Source: Stenotrophomonas indicatrix
Lineage (GTDB): Bacteria > Pseudomonadota > Gammaproteobacteria > Xanthomonadales > Xanthomonadaceae
DNA length: 64,000 nucleotides
Assembly (NCBI GenBank): GCA_041545745.1
Contig: CP168152.1
Coordinates: forward strand, 4,090,001-4,154,000
Direction: 5' to 3'
In this document: in pieces, positions 10,437 through 20,133 of the stretch
Layout: each line of letters starts with the position of its first letter
Numbering within the stretch: the first letter of the stretch is position 1
Position numbers and translations under genes: made by a program
The notes under the pieces: generated by a model
What the model was told of the DNA's origin: nothing
Databases searched by the model: none
What the model saw: the letters and a program-made list of their open reading frames with translations, nothing else

Positions 10437-11974
10437 GCCTGCCGCCGCCCCTGCCGCCGTCGCTGCCCAACGGTGGCGAAGAGCATCGCCTGCACCCGTG
10501 GTCGTGGCTGTTCGTGCTGCTGATGCAGCTGCGCCACTATTTCCTGCCGCTGGTCGCGTTGCTGGTGTTCGGCCAACGCAGCGACCGCGACCCGATGTGG
10601 GCACAGTTGATCCCGCTGACCGCCATCGCCGCGCTGGTGCTGGTCTCGGTACTGCAGTACCTCAGTTACCGCTATCGCATCGGCAACGATGCGATCACCG
10701 TGCGCAGCGGCCTGCTGGCGCGCAACCGGCGCGAGATTCCCTTCGCCCGCATCCACAACGTGGAAGTGCGGCAGAACCCGTTGCATCGGTTGTTCGGGGT
10801 TGCCGAGCTGCGCCTGGAATCGGCCGGCGGCGTGCGCCCGGAAGCGGAGATGCGCGTGCTGCGGCTGGACCAGGCGTTGGCCCTGGAACAACTGGTGCGC
10901 CAGCGCGGACAGGCGCCCCAGCCAACGCCGGGCGACGCGGCGGCTGCCAGTGTCCTACCCTCCGACGACGAACAGGTACTGCTGCGCCTGTCGAGCTGGG
11001 ATGTGCTGCGCATGGGCCTGCTGTCCAACCGCGGCTGGGCGCTGGCGATCGCCGCCTTCGGTGTTCTGTTCCAGACCGTACCGCGTCCGGTGATGGACGA
11101 TGCCATCCAGCGCGGCGGGCGCGAGGCCTTCGGCTACGCCAGCCATCTGCACACCGGGGTAACCGGTGGGCTGGTGCTGCTGGCTGCGGCATTGCTGCTG
11201 GGCTGGCTGCTGCTGCGGGTGTTGTCGGTGGTGCTGACGCTGCTGCGTTACCACGGCTTCACCCTCAGCGAGCGCGAACGGCGCCTGACCGTCTCCACCG
11301 GCCTGCTCAGCCGTACCCGCAGCAGCGTCGCGCGTCGCCGCATCCAGGCCTGGACGCTGGGCGAGAGCACCCTGCAGCGCTGGTTCGGGTTGCGCCAGCT
11401 GCGTATCGACAGCGCCGCCGGTGGCCCCTCGCGCGATGACGACCGCGCGCTGCGCGAACTGGCACCGCTGGCTGGCGCCAGCGCCTGCGACGGGCTGGTG
11501 CGCCACCTGCTGCCACAGCTGCAATGGCCGCCGCAGCAATGGCAGCCGATACCGCAACGCGGATGGTGGCGGCTGTCGCTGTCCACGTTGCTGGTTGTGC
11601 CGTTGCTGACCGCCGCACTGTACTGGCGCTGGGGCCTGCCGGCCCTGGCACTGCTGGCCTGGCTGCCGGTCAGCCTGTTGATCGCGCACCGGCAGATGGC
11701 ACGGATGGGCTGGCACTTGGATGGCCAGTTTGTGGCGGTGCGCGGTGGCTGGTGGAAGCGCTGGTGGCGCTGGGCCGAGCTGGACAAGGTGCAGGGCCTG
11801 CGCCTGCAGCGCTCACCGCTGGACAAGCTGCTGGGTACGGCCAGCCTGCATCTGGACACCGCCGGTGCGCATGGCGATGTGGCGTTGGCGTTGCGCTACC
11901 TGCCGCAGGCGGGTGCACATGCGTTGATGGAAGAACTGGCGACGGCGCTGGCGCGTCGCAAGCTGCGCTGGTAA
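10433..11974 (+). CDS. Multi-pass membrane protein with repeated PH domains (YdbT-like)
   Basis: This 513-residue partner of the preceding gene starts with a GTG inside the GTGA overlap. It carries three DUF304/bPH2-type units separated by pairs of membrane segments: near residues 75-150 (IPFARIHNVEV), 270-345 (RRRIQAWTLGE) and 425-500 (WRWAELDKVQGL). This layout matches YdbT. The two proteins probably form a membrane complex of unknown function. Confidence 0.8.
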   Translation: MSLPPPLPPSLPNGGEEHRLHPWSWLFVLLMQLRHYFLPLVALLVFGQRSDRDPMWAQLIPLTAIAALVLVSVLQYLSYRYRIGNDAITVRSGLLARNRREIPFARIHNVEVRQNPLHRLFGVAELRLESAGGVRPEAEMRVLRLDQALALEQLVRQRGQAPQPTPGDAAAASVLPSDDEQVLLRLSSWDVLRMGLLSNRGWALAIAAFGVLFQTVPRPVMDDAIQRGGREAFGYASHLHTGVTGGLVLLAAALLLGWLLLRVLSVVLTLLRYHGFTLSERERRLTVSTGLLSRTRSSVARRRIQAWTLGESTLQRWFGLRQLRIDSAAGGPSRDDDRALRELAPLAGASACDGLVRHLLPQLQWPPQQWQPIPQRGWWRLSLSTLLVVPLLTAALYWRWGLPALALLAWLPVSLLIAHRQMARMGWHLDGQFVAVRGGWWKRWWRWAELDKVQGLRLQRSPLDKLLGTASLHLDTAGAHGDVALALRYLPQAGAHALMEELATALARRKLRW

Positions 11975-11996
11975 GCCGCCGGGCGTTGAAATGACC

Positions 11997-12071
11997 ATCC
12001 ACGCATGGCGTGGACCTACTGCGGAGCAGGGGGTCGGATCCCATTCCGCAGGAATGGGCTCTGACCCCTGC
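11997..12071. repeat. SMAG-type palindrome followed by a second imperfect palindrome
   Basis: ATCCACGCATGGCGTGGACCTAC (11997-12019) is an inverted GTAG-headed palindrome of the SMAG type. It is followed at about 12026-12071 by an imperfect hairpin with perfect inner arms CCCATTCC/GGAATGGG around GCA. It lies between convergent genes and could terminate transcription from both sides. Confidence 0.75.
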
Positions 12072-12078
12072 GCATCCA

Positions 12079-13134
12079 TCACCGCTGCGACGGCCCCCAG
12101 TAGCCCAGGTCCTTGCGGATCTGCAGGTCGCGCACCCAGCTGCCAAACGGTTTGCGACGCAGCGCGCCCATCTCGCCGGACAGGAAATCCTCGGTCGCGG
12201 CGATCACCCGCTCACTGGACAGGCCATCGCGGTAGGGGTGGATGGCATCGGCGTAGCGCACGATCTCCGCCTGCAACGCTGCATCCGGATGCAGCGCGCG
12301 CGCCAGCATTGCCGACAGCTGCTGCGGATCGTCGAAATCGATCATGTGCGGCTTCGGCACGCGGTTGCGGAAGGTCACCACCGGTTTGTGCTGGATGATG
12401 AACTCGGAAACGATCGATGAGGTGTCCGATACCAGCACGTCGGCGGCGCGCTGCGCAGCCATCACCTGCTCCGGTTCGATGAACCGCGCATTGGCGCCGG
12501 CCAGCGCGCGGTAGCGTTCGAACAGTTCTGGCGGGCACTTGGGGTGCAGGGTCAGCAGCCAGTAGTGCTGCCCGGCGGCGATGTCGGCGGCGATCTGCGC
12601 ATGCAGGTGCGGGGCCGCACTCAAGCGCTCGGTGAAAGTTGAACCGAACAGGATCACTGGGCGACCGCCGGCCGCACTACGCAGCGCGGCACTGTCGCCG
12701 CCATCGTCGCGGAACAGCGGGTCCAGCTTCGGCCAGCCGGTTTCCGCCACGGCGAAATGACCCTGCAGTGCCGCGATCTCGCGGAACGGCGCGGTAGTGG
12801 CAGGGCCCTGCGTGCAGTAAAGGTCGAACATGCCGCGCACCCGGAAGTGGCCACGCGCACTGTCGCGCTTTTCCACGTTGAAGCCGTGGAACAGCTGCAC
12901 CTTGGCCCCCGACAGGAAGGTCGGTACCCAGTTGGCCGCGCTGAACACTGCCCGCGGACGCATCGCCAGGGCCTGCTTCAGGCCGATGTTGGGCACGCCG
13001 GGCAGCTGGCTGCCAGCCGCACCATCTTCGAACCAGGCCGCCACTTCCTGGCCGGAAGCGTGCAAGGCCTGCACCAACGGGGCGAGAATAGGCAGCGCAT
13101 AGCGCTCCGTCGCAAACAACAGGTACCCGGCCAT
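12079..13134 (-). CDS. CDP-glycerol glycerophosphotransferase-family protein
   Basis: This 351-residue protein matches the CDP-glycerol:poly(glycerophosphate) glycerophosphotransferase family, enzymes that transfer polyol phosphates onto surface glycans. Visible features are the LFHGFNVEKR segment near residue 83, the LTLHPK strand, the SDTSSIVSEF nucleotide-binding block near 238-247 and the following HKPVVTFRN strand. The start at 13134 is forced by the conserved N-terminus and lies 1 base from the divergent GT2 start; an ATG one codon earlier (13137) overlaps it. It belongs with the lipopolysaccharide genes that follow. Confidence 0.82.
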   Translation of the reverse strand: MAGYLLFATERYALPILAPLVQALHASGQEVAAWFEDGAAGSQLPGVPNIGLKQALAMRPRAVFSAANWVPTFLSGAKVQLFHGFNVEKRDSARGHFRVRGMFDLYCTQGPATTAPFREIAALQGHFAVAETGWPKLDPLFRDDGGDSAALRSAAGGRPVILFGSTFTERLSAAPHLHAQIAADIAAGQHYWLLTLHPKCPPELFERYRALAGANARFIEPEQVMAAQRAADVLVSDTSSIVSEFIIQHKPVVTFRNRVPKPHMIDFDDPQQLSAMLARALHPDAALQAEIVRYADAIHPYRDGLSSERVIAATEDFLSGEMGALRRKPFGSWVRDLQIRKDLGYWGPSQR

Positions 13135-13135
13135 C

Positions 13136-13942
13136 ATGTCCTCCACGACCGCTCCCATCGAACGGCCTCGCATCTCGGCCTGCATTATCGCGTTCAACGA
13201 GGCCGGGCGCATCGGCGACTGCCTGGCCTCGCTGGCCTTCTGTGATGAGATCGTGGTGGTGGACTCCCTGTCCACCGATGCCACGGCAGCCATCGCCGAG
13301 GCTGCCGGCGCCCGCGTGCTGCAGCGCCCGTTCGATGGTTTCCGCAGCCAGAAAGCGTTCTGCGTCGAGCAGGCCCGCCACGAATGGGTACTGTGCCTGG
13401 ACGCCGACGAGCGCATCAGCCCAGAACTGCGCACGGCCATCGAACAGGCCCGCGACGGCGGTTTTACAGGTCATGCGGGCTACCGCTTCGCGCGCCTGTC
13501 GGAGTATTTCGGCAGATTCCTGCGCCACGGCAATGCCTATCCGGACCGGGTGCTGCGCCTGTTCGACCGCCGTCAAGGCGGCTGGCGCGGCAAACGCGAG
13601 ATCCATGAGGCGGCCAGCGTCGATGGCACCGTCGGCACCCTGCGCGGGGACCTCATCCACTTCCCCTACCGCTCGCTGCAGCAGCAGCTGGCCAAGACCG
13701 AGAAATACGCGCGGATGATGGCCGAGCACGAGTTCGCGCGCGGCAAGCGGGCCACCCTCGGCAAGCTGGTGCTGGCCCCGGCCTGGCGGTTCTGGCGCGG
13801 CTTCCTGTTCCGGGGCGGCTTCCGCGACGGCTGGCACGGCCTGGTGTATGCCTATGTGCGCGCCAACTACGTGCGGCAGAAGACCATCATGCTGTGGATG
13901 CTGGGCAACGGCCAGGCCGTGTCCGACCCGCCCAACCCCTGA
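13136..13942 (+). CDS. Family 2 glycosyltransferase (WaaE/KdtX-like)
   Basis: This 268-residue GT-A glycosyltransferase has the N-terminal nucleotide-sugar strand and the ISACIIAFNEAGRI signature (about 12-25). It also has the VDSLSTDAT loop and the DADE (D-x-D-type) metal motif near 90-93. The overall look resembles WaaE/KdtX beta-1,4-glucosyltransferases of the lipopolysaccharide inner core. It is divergent from, and its start touches, the CDP-glycerol transferase-like gene. Confidence 0.88.
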   Translation: MSSTTAPIERPRISACIIAFNEAGRIGDCLASLAFCDEIVVVDSLSTDATAAIAEAAGARVLQRPFDGFRSQKAFCVEQARHEWVLCLDADERISPELRTAIEQARDGGFTGHAGYRFARLSEYFGRFLRHGNAYPDRVLRLFDRRQGGWRGKREIHEAASVDGTVGTLRGDLIHFPYRSLQQQLAKTEKYARMMAEHEFARGKRATLGKLVLAPAWRFWRGFLFRGGFRDGWHGLVYAYVRANYVRQKTIMLWMLGNGQAVSDPPNP

Positions 13943-13967
13943 GCGGGAAGCCGGCCGGGGCTGGAGG

Positions 13968-15254
13968 CTACCGGGCGTTCTTTGCCCGGTGCCGCGCACC
14001 TTCCACGATCGACAGGCCGGTCAGCAGGCCGACGATGGTGACGTAGAAGCTGGCGGTCATCTGGTGCGCGAACATCGACTGGGTCAGCCCGCACAGGATG
14101 TAGGACACCACCACCATCACGCCGGCGGCAGCCGGACCACGGAAGGTGGCGTGCCCGCTGCGCCGGTGCAGGCGCACGAACACCCACAGGGGCACGCCAT
14201 ACACCGCCAGCAGCAGCAACAGGCCCGGTACGCCCTGGGTTGCCGCCCACTCGGCGACATCGTTGTGGGCATGGCCCAGATGACAGCGCTGTTCCTGCGG
14301 ATCCTCGCGACAGATCGGAACCCGCTGCATGGCGTTGTCGAAGTGGCCAACGCCTACCCCGATCAGCGGGTGATCGAGGAAGGTATCCCATGCCACCTGC
14401 AAGCGCTCGACCCGGGCACCTGCCGATGAGTCGCTGTCGCCCTGCTCCATGCGCTGCACATCGCTGTGCAGTTCGGTCAGGCGCACCTGGTGGCGCAGTT
14501 CGGGTACCGACAGCAGCAGGGTCGCAGCGATGGCCAGCATGCCGGCAAGCACCGACAGGCGCGCCACGCCGGTACGCCAGCGCAGGCTGAGTGCCAACAC
14601 CACCAGCAACGCCAGCAGCGCTGCAAACACGCCACGGCTGCCGGTGAGGATGATGGTTCCGCAACCGGCGGCGGTGCCGACGATCACCAGCGACCAGCGT
14701 CGCGAGGGCCGGCAGAACACCAGCAGCACCATCAGCATCACCACGATGTCGGCGAGCACAATCGCATTTGTGGACAGTTCCGCGCGCGCCGCGCCTCCCA
14801 GTACCTGCAACAATGCCAGCGCGAAGGTACCCAGCAGGCCGGCGAACGCACCGCGCCACAACCAGCGCATGTCCGGCCGCAACGCGCAGACCCATAGCGC
14901 GATCCACGGGATCACCAGGAATCGTGAGCGGTTGTCGACATTGCGCAGGCCGTGCTCGAACACCACCATCGAGAGCACACCCAGGGCCAGCACCGCCAGC
15001 GTCAGCCAGGTCAGCGCCCTGATCGGCTGGGCTTCCATGTGCCTCGCACGCCACAGCAGTTCCGGCGCCATCAGCGTCGTGACCAGCAACACCAGGCCAT
15101 ATGGCAGCAGGTTGATCGGGATGGTCAGCACCAACGCCGGCATGCAGAACAGGCCAATCTGCGCCAACCAGTGCGCAGCGCGCGGGCGACCACCAACGGG
15201 TACGCCCAGCGGATCGCCGGTCGTGGATTCCAGGTTGTGCTGTGAAACTGCCAC
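13968..15254 (-). CDS. O-antigen ligase family membrane protein
   Basis: The 428-residue protein has about ten hydrophobic segments and the Wzy_C-type periplasmic loop between about 270 and 340. That loop holds conserved ARVERLQVAW, HPLIGVGVGHFDN and the GHAHND motif typical of WaaL/Wzy proteins. It probably ligates O-antigen or another glycan to the lipid A core in the periplasm. The gene is convergent with the GT2 gene (25-base gap) and follows the GT39 gene in the same direction. Confidence 0.85.
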   Translation of the reverse strand: MAVSQHNLESTTGDPLGVPVGGRPRAAHWLAQIGLFCMPALVLTIPINLLPYGLVLLVTTLMAPELLWRARHMEAQPIRALTWLTLAVLALGVLSMVVFEHGLRNVDNRSRFLVIPWIALWVCALRPDMRWLWRGAFAGLLGTFALALLQVLGGAARAELSTNAIVLADIVVMLMVLLVFCRPSRRWSLVIVGTAAGCGTIILTGSRGVFAALLALLVVLALSLRWRTGVARLSVLAGMLAIAATLLLSVPELRHQVRLTELHSDVQRMEQGDSDSSAGARVERLQVAWDTFLDHPLIGVGVGHFDNAMQRVPICREDPQEQRCHLGHAHNDVAEWAATQGVPGLLLLLAVYGVPLWVFVRLHRRSGHATFRGPAAAGVMVVVSYILCGLTQSMFAHQMTASFYVTIVGLLTGLSIVEGARHRAKNAR

Positions 15255-15376
15255 GTCGAAAAGTTTCGCTACGATCCTGCGGAATGAACGGGATCAGCGG
15301 CACGGCCGATCCCACGCTGACGTTTTACTGCCTTTGGCGCCGCTTGGGCAGTCTGGACAAGCGCAGGCCGGAGTGG

Positions 15377-17089
15377 TTACTCCTCACGCTGCAATCGCCG
15401 CTCGCGTTCGCGCTCGTCGGCGCTGGCCACGCACCGGCCCTGCACCGCAGCGGCCGGCACCAGCCACCAGCGGCGGCGGTTGGCGATTCCGGCCAGCTCG
15501 GCACGGTTGCGGTCGATGCAGGGCAGCAGCGCGTCCTCGTGGACCAGCAACCAGCGGCGCCGGGGCGCCAACTGCTGCCATTCCACGGCCGCAGCCAGCT
15601 GTGCATCCCAAGGCTCGTTGAAACCGAAGGTTGCTGCCGGGCGGTCGGCCATCAACAGATTCTGCTCTTTCCAGGCCACCAGTCCCAGCTCGGCATCGGC
15701 GCCGATGCGCTGGCCGGTGTGCCGCATCAGGCCACGAGCGGAACTTGAATCATTCAGCAGCGGATAGCCGATCAGGCTGTACAGCACCCATACGGCCGTC
15801 AAGGTCGAGACCAGTGCCAGCTGGCGACGGCCGCGACCGAACAACAGCAGGCTGGCCATACCCCAGCCGCCCATCGCCATCGCCGCCCAGGCCAAGGCGT
15901 TCATCTCGCCATTGCCGATGCCACGCGTCTGCATCAGCCGCGTTTCGAAGCCGGGCTTGCCCAGCAGGGCCGCCAGCCCGGCGGCCAAGGTGCCCAGCGA
16001 CAGCAGCAGCGTGAACGCGCCCAGCAGCCATTGCACGTCGCGACGACGCAGCAACCCCGGCAGCAACGGCGCCAGTGCCAGGCAGAACATCGGCAACGCC
16101 GGAAGGATGTAGACGTCGCGCTTGCCGTTGGGAATCGAGAAGAACAGCACGATCAGCGCCCACCAGCCCAACAGCAACAGATAGCGCGCATCCCGACGCT
16201 GCAGCCGGCGCCGCCAGGCGGGGATCGCCCACGGCACCGCCAGGAAGGCGGGAATCCACATCGACGGCATGGTGGCCAGGAAGTACCACCAGGGCTGGTG
16301 GTGATCCCATGATTGCGCATAGCGCTTGGCGGTCTGCCGGAACAGGATGTCGTCCATGTAGGCCAGGTAATCGCCGGAGCGTGTCGCCAGCGCGGTCATC
16401 ACCATCGGCACCAGCCACAGCGCGATGGCCAGCACGAATGCCAATGGCGCCAACCAGAAGCGCAGGTCGCGTGCATGCAGCCGCACCCGCGGCCAGTGCA
16501 GCGCCGAACCGATCACCGCCGGCACGATCATCAGCAGCGCGATCACGCCCACGCCCTTGGTGATCACCCCGATGCCCGCAAAGAACCAGCCCAGCCACCA
16601 CCAGCGCCACGCGGGCCCCAGCAGCAGGTGGCGCAGCAGACCGTAATTGGCCAGGGTGATGAACACCACCACCAGCGGGTCGATCTGCGCCTTCTTCGCC
16701 TGAAAGGTGAACTGCAGGGCGAACAGCAGCGCCCAGCCCGCGTACAGGCCAACCTGCCGCGTCCACAGGCGCCGGCCCAGATCGACCACGCACCACAGCG
16801 TGCCGAGTGCGGCGATCAGCGAGGGCAACAGGAATGCCACACGCCAGTTGCCGACCACGCTGTACAGCGTGGCCTGCCACCACATCAGCATCGGCGGCTT
16901 GTCCGAGTACAGCTCCAGCCCACGATGCGGGAACAGCCAGTCGCCGCTGTCCACCATCTGCTTGGCGACCAGGGCGAAGCGCGGTTCGTCCGAGGGCCAG
17001 GGATCGCGTAGTCCCAGGCCGGCACCCAACACCAGCAGGGCCATCACAACGAACAGCCACGTCTGGCGTAACGCACGGGTTTTCAGCAT
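15377..17089 (-). CDS. Family 39 glycosyltransferase (ArnT/PMT-like)
   Basis: This is a 570-residue multi-pass membrane GT-C enzyme using lipid-linked sugars. The first periplasmic loop contains the acidic DEPRFA motif (about 34-39) expected for the ArnT/PMT catalytic Asp-Glu. It is followed by LYSDKPPMLMWW, the FQAKKAQIDP segment and TKG. Membrane helices run to about 440, with a soluble C-terminal part. It may add an amino-arabinose-like or other sugar to lipid A or a surface glycan; the substrate is not evident. It follows rsmB by 22 bases and may be co-transcribed with it. Confidence 0.85.
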   Translation of the reverse strand: MLKTRALRQTWLFVVMALLVLGAGLGLRDPWPSDEPRFALVAKQMVDSGDWLFPHRGLELYSDKPPMLMWWQATLYSVVGNWRVAFLLPSLIAALGTLWCVVDLGRRLWTRQVGLYAGWALLFALQFTFQAKKAQIDPLVVVFITLANYGLLRHLLLGPAWRWWWLGWFFAGIGVITKGVGVIALLMIVPAVIGSALHWPRVRLHARDLRFWLAPLAFVLAIALWLVPMVMTALATRSGDYLAYMDDILFRQTAKRYAQSWDHHQPWWYFLATMPSMWIPAFLAVPWAIPAWRRRLQRRDARYLLLLGWWALIVLFFSIPNGKRDVYILPALPMFCLALAPLLPGLLRRRDVQWLLGAFTLLLSLGTLAAGLAALLGKPGFETRLMQTRGIGNGEMNALAWAAMAMGGWGMASLLLFGRGRRQLALVSTLTAVWVLYSLIGYPLLNDSSSARGLMRHTGQRIGADAELGLVAWKEQNLLMADRPAATFGFNEPWDAQLAAAVEWQQLAPRRRWLLVHEDALLPCIDRNRAELAGIANRRRWWLVPAAAVQGRCVASADERERERRLQREE

Positions 17090-17111
17090 GGGGGCTCGGA
17101 CAGCGGTTGGG

Positions 17112-18443
17112 TCAGCCCTTTTTTAGCAGACGCGCGTAGAAAAATCCGTCAGCATCGTTTTCACCGGGCAGGCGCTGGCGCGCGATACCGTCACAGTCCA
17201 GACCAAATGCGTCATCCAGCGCGACCGCTTCCGCATCCGCGTGCCACTTCAGGAAGCCCTTTACCTGATCGACGTTCTCCGCGCGCAGGATCGAGCAGGT
17301 GGCATACAGCAGTGCACCACCGGGGCGCAGCATCGACCAGCAGGCTTCCAGCAACCGGGCCTGGATGCCGACGAGGGCATCGATGTCCTCCGCACGGCGA
17401 TGGAACATCACGTCCGGCTGCCGACGGATGACGCCGGTGGCCGAGCACGGTGCATCCAGCAGGATCGCGTCGAACGGAACGCCGTCCCACCATGCCCCCG
17501 GATCGCTGGCATCGGCCACCAGGACCTCGGCACCTTCGCCCACACCGGTGCGGGTGAACGTATCCTTGGCGCGCGCCAGGCGACGGGCGTCGATATCCAG
17601 CGCCAGCAATCGCAGACTGGGGTCGCGCTCAAGCAGGTGCGCGGCCTTGCCACCCGGGGCGGCACACGCGTCGAGCACACGGCTGCCGGCCGGCGGCGCC
17701 AGCGCGTCGGCAGCACATTGTGCCGACAGATCCTGCACCGACAGCACACCTTCGCCGAAGCCGGGCAACTGGTTCACCGGAACCGGCGCGGCCAGTCGTA
17801 ACGCATCGGCGCTCAGCGGGCTGGCTTCGGCGGCAATGCCCGCCTCGGCCAGGGCCGCCATCACCTTGTCGCGCCCGCCCTGCTGGCGGTTGGCACGCAG
17901 CCACAACGGCGCCGGCTGCAGGCTGGCAGCGAAGATCGCCTCGGCCTGTGCCGGCCAGTCGCGCTCGACGGCCTCGGCCAGCCAGAGCGGAAATGCGTCG
18001 CGTGCCGGCTGTTCGGGGAAGCCCTCGCGCTGGGCCCGGCGCAGGATCGCGTTGACCAGGCCCGCCTGGCGTTCACGGCCAAGTGCGCGTGCGGCATCGA
18101 CCGTGGCCGACAGCGCTGCATGGGCCGGCAGTTCCAGCACGTCCAGCTGGGCGAAGCCCACCATCAGCAGCGTGCGCAGGTCGGCATCGCGTGCGGACAG
18201 CGGCTTCTGCATCCATCCCTGCAGGGCGGCGTCATAGGTGCTGCGACGGCGCAGCACCGCAAAGCACAGCGCTTCAAGCAGGGCGCGATCGCGGGTGTCG
18301 GCCAGTTTGGGCAGCGCCCAGGCCAGCTCCGCCTTGAGCGAACGACCGCGGGTGAACACCTGCGCCAGCACGCGCGCCGCCAGCATGCGGGTGGCCGCGC
18401 CCGGCGCCGCCTTGGCGATGGAAAAATCGTTTGCCTTGCTCAC
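17112..18443 (-). CDS. rsmB: 16S rRNA (cytosine-967 C5)-methyltransferase
   Basis: The 443-residue protein has an N-terminal NusB-like RNA-binding domain (about 15-140) and a SAM-dependent methyltransferase domain. That domain shows [10 protein letters not shown] (SAM binding), DAPCSATG (motif IV, Pro-Cys) and YATCSI (motif VI, catalytic Thr-Cys). It starts with GTG three bases after the fmt stop, so the two are coupled, as in most gammaproteobacteria. Confidence 0.95.
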   Translation of the reverse strand: MSKANDFSIAKAAPGAATRMLAARVLAQVFTRGRSLKAELAWALPKLADTRDRALLEALCFAVLRRRSTYDAALQGWMQKPLSARDADLRTLLMVGFAQLDVLELPAHAALSATVDAARALGRERQAGLVNAILRRAQREGFPEQPARDAFPLWLAEAVERDWPAQAEAIFAASLQPAPLWLRANRQQGGRDKVMAALAEAGIAAEASPLSADALRLAAPVPVNQLPGFGEGVLSVQDLSAQCAADALAPPAGSRVLDACAAPGGKAAHLLERDPSLRLLALDIDARRLARAKDTFTRTGVGEGAEVLVADASDPGAWWDGVPFDAILLDAPCSATGVIRRQPDVMFHRRAEDIDALVGIQARLLEACWSMLRPGGALLYATCSILRAENVDQVKGFLKWHADAEAVALDDAFGLDCDGIARQRLPGENDADGFFYARLLKKG

Positions 18444-18446
18444 CCG

Positions 18447-19370
18447 TCAGACCCCCACGCGCAGGTCGCGGCGGGCATTGAGGTAGTCGGCGGCAGTGAT
18501 CGCCTTGCCGCCTTCCCGCTGCAGCACGCGCAGGCGCAGCGCGCCCTGCCCGCAGGCGATGTCGATGCCCTCGCGGCCAGCGGCCAGCACCGTGCCCGGC
18601 GCTTGGCCATGCGCCGCATCCAGCGCCACCGCGCCGTGGATGCGCACGCGCTCACCGGCCAGCAATGCCTCGGCAATCGGCCACGGATTGAACGCACGTA
18701 CCGTGCGCGCCAGCGCTTCGGCGTCCTGCGCCCAGTCCAGTTTTGCCTCGGCCTTGTCCAGCTTGTGCGCATAGGTCACGCCCTGCTCGGGCTGCGGCCG
18801 TGCGATCGGCTTGATACCAGCGCGCAGCAGGCCCAGCCCATCGGACAGCACCTGCGCGCCGAGCTCGGCCAGCTTGTCGTGCAACTGGCCACCGGTATCG
18901 GTGGCGGCGATCTGCAGCTCCTGGTGCAGCAACACCGGGCCCGTATCCAGGCCGGCTTCCATCTGCATCAGGCAGATGCCGGTCTTCTCGTCACCGGCCT
19001 GGATGGCACGCTGGATCGGTGCGGCGCCGCGCCAGCGCGGCAGCAGCGAACCATGCACGTTCCAGCAACCGTGGGTCGGGATGGTCAGCACCGCCCTGGG
19101 CAGGATCAGGCCGTAGGCCACCACCACCATCAGGTCCGGCTGCAGGTCACGCAGCAGTTGCTGGGCCGCCTCGTCCTTCAGCGTTTCCGGCTGGTGCACG
19201 GGGATGCCGCGGGCGACCGCTTCCAGCTTGACCGGCGAAGGCGCCAGCCCACGGCCGCGACCGGCCGGGCGATCAGGCTGCGTATAGACAGCCACCACCT
19301 CGTGATGACGCGCGGCCGCGCGCAGCGACGACACCGCGAATTCCGGCGTACCGGCAAAGACAATCCTCAT
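18447..19370 (-). CDS. fmt: Methionyl-tRNA formyltransferase
   Basis: Fmt formylates Met-tRNA(fMet) for initiation. The 307-residue protein starts with [12 protein letters not shown] and carries the formyl-donor site [16 protein letters not shown] (about 107-122) and the LDTGP motif. The start at 19370 is chosen because the family begins exactly there; the frame extends 21 codons upstream through the terminator hairpin and cannot be coding. The usual def-fmt pairing is kept, but a terminator lies between the two genes. Confidence 0.96.
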   Translation of the reverse strand: MRIVFAGTPEFAVSSLRAAARHHEVVAVYTQPDRPAGRGRGLAPSPVKLEAVARGIPVHQPETLKDEAAQQLLRDLQPDLMVVVAYGLILPRAVLTIPTHGCWNVHGSLLPRWRGAAPIQRAIQAGDEKTGICLMQMEAGLDTGPVLLHQELQIAATDTGGQLHDKLAELGAQVLSDGLGLLRAGIKPIARPQPEQGVTYAHKLDKAEAKLDWAQDAEALARTVRAFNPWPIAEALLAGERVRIHGAVALDAAHGQAPGTVLAAGREGIDIACGQGALRLRVLQREGGKAITAADYLNARRDLRVGV

Positions 19371-19403
19371 GGCAACCCCACTTGCAGGATGAAATCGTGC
19401 AGG

Positions 19404-19431
19404 AAAAAAAACGGCGCCGTCGGCCGGCGCC
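19404..19431 (-). terminator. Terminator between def and fmt
   Basis: On the minus strand GGCGCCG pairs with CGGCGCC around a 5-base loop and is followed by eight T (19404-19411). It lies after def and before fmt, so fmt-rsmB must have its own promoter or receive read-through. Confidence 0.8.
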
Positions 19432-19491
19432 ATGCAGCCCGCGCGTCACGCGCAGGCGAGGGCCACCCGGACGGGCGGCCCGAAGCAACGA

Positions 19492-20004
19492 TCACGCCAC
19501 GTGCTTGCGCTGTTTGGCCAGCTTCTTGCGGACCATCTCGCGCTTCAGCGGCGACAGGTAATCGATGAACAGCTTGCCGTCCAGATGGTCCATCTCGTGC
19601 TGCACGCAGACCGCCAGCAGGCCATCGGTGGTCAGTTCCTGCGGCTGCCCCTGGCGGTCCAGGAACTTGACGGTGATGGTGTCGGCACGGGTCACGTCAG
19701 CGAAGATGCCGGGCACCGACAGGCAACCTTCCTGGTACACCTGGCCCCCGTCCTTGGCGACGATTTCCGGGTTGATGAACACGCGCGGCTCGTTCTTTTC
19801 TTCGCTCACGTCGATGACCATGAAGCGCTGGTGCACATCCACCTGGCTGGCAGCCAGGCCGATGCCGGGGGCGTCGTACATGGTCTCGAACATGTTGTCG
19901 AGCAGCTCCTGGAACGCCGGCGTGGTCACTTCGGCGGCATCGATCAACGCAGCCTTGGTACGCAGGCGCGGATCGGGGAACTCAAGGATGGGGAGTAAAG
20001 CCAT
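19492..20004 (-). CDS. def: Peptide deformylase
   Basis: Def removes the N-formyl group from new proteins. The 170-residue protein shows all three motifs: GIGLAASQ (47-54), EGCLS (92-96, metal Cys94) and HEMDH (136-140, HExxH). The ATG at 20004 gives the standard [14 protein letters not shown] start. It is divergent from the LysM gene. Confidence 0.97.
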   Translation of the reverse strand: MALLPILEFPDPRLRTKAALIDAAEVTTPAFQELLDNMFETMYDAPGIGLAASQVDVHQRFMVIDVSEEKNEPRVFINPEIVAKDGGQVYQEGCLSVPGIFADVTRADTITVKFLDRQGQPQELTTDGLLAVCVQHEMDHLDGKLFIDYLSPLKREMVRKKLAKQRKHVA

Positions 20005-20133
20005 GGCAGTTTCCGGGGGGTGGGGCCGGGGTACGCCGGCATACGTCGCAGATTCTAGCTCCAACGCTTGCCTTGCGCCCCGGTTTCTGGACTATAGTGC
20101 GCGGACCTGTTGGGGAATCAGGGCTTCACACCT

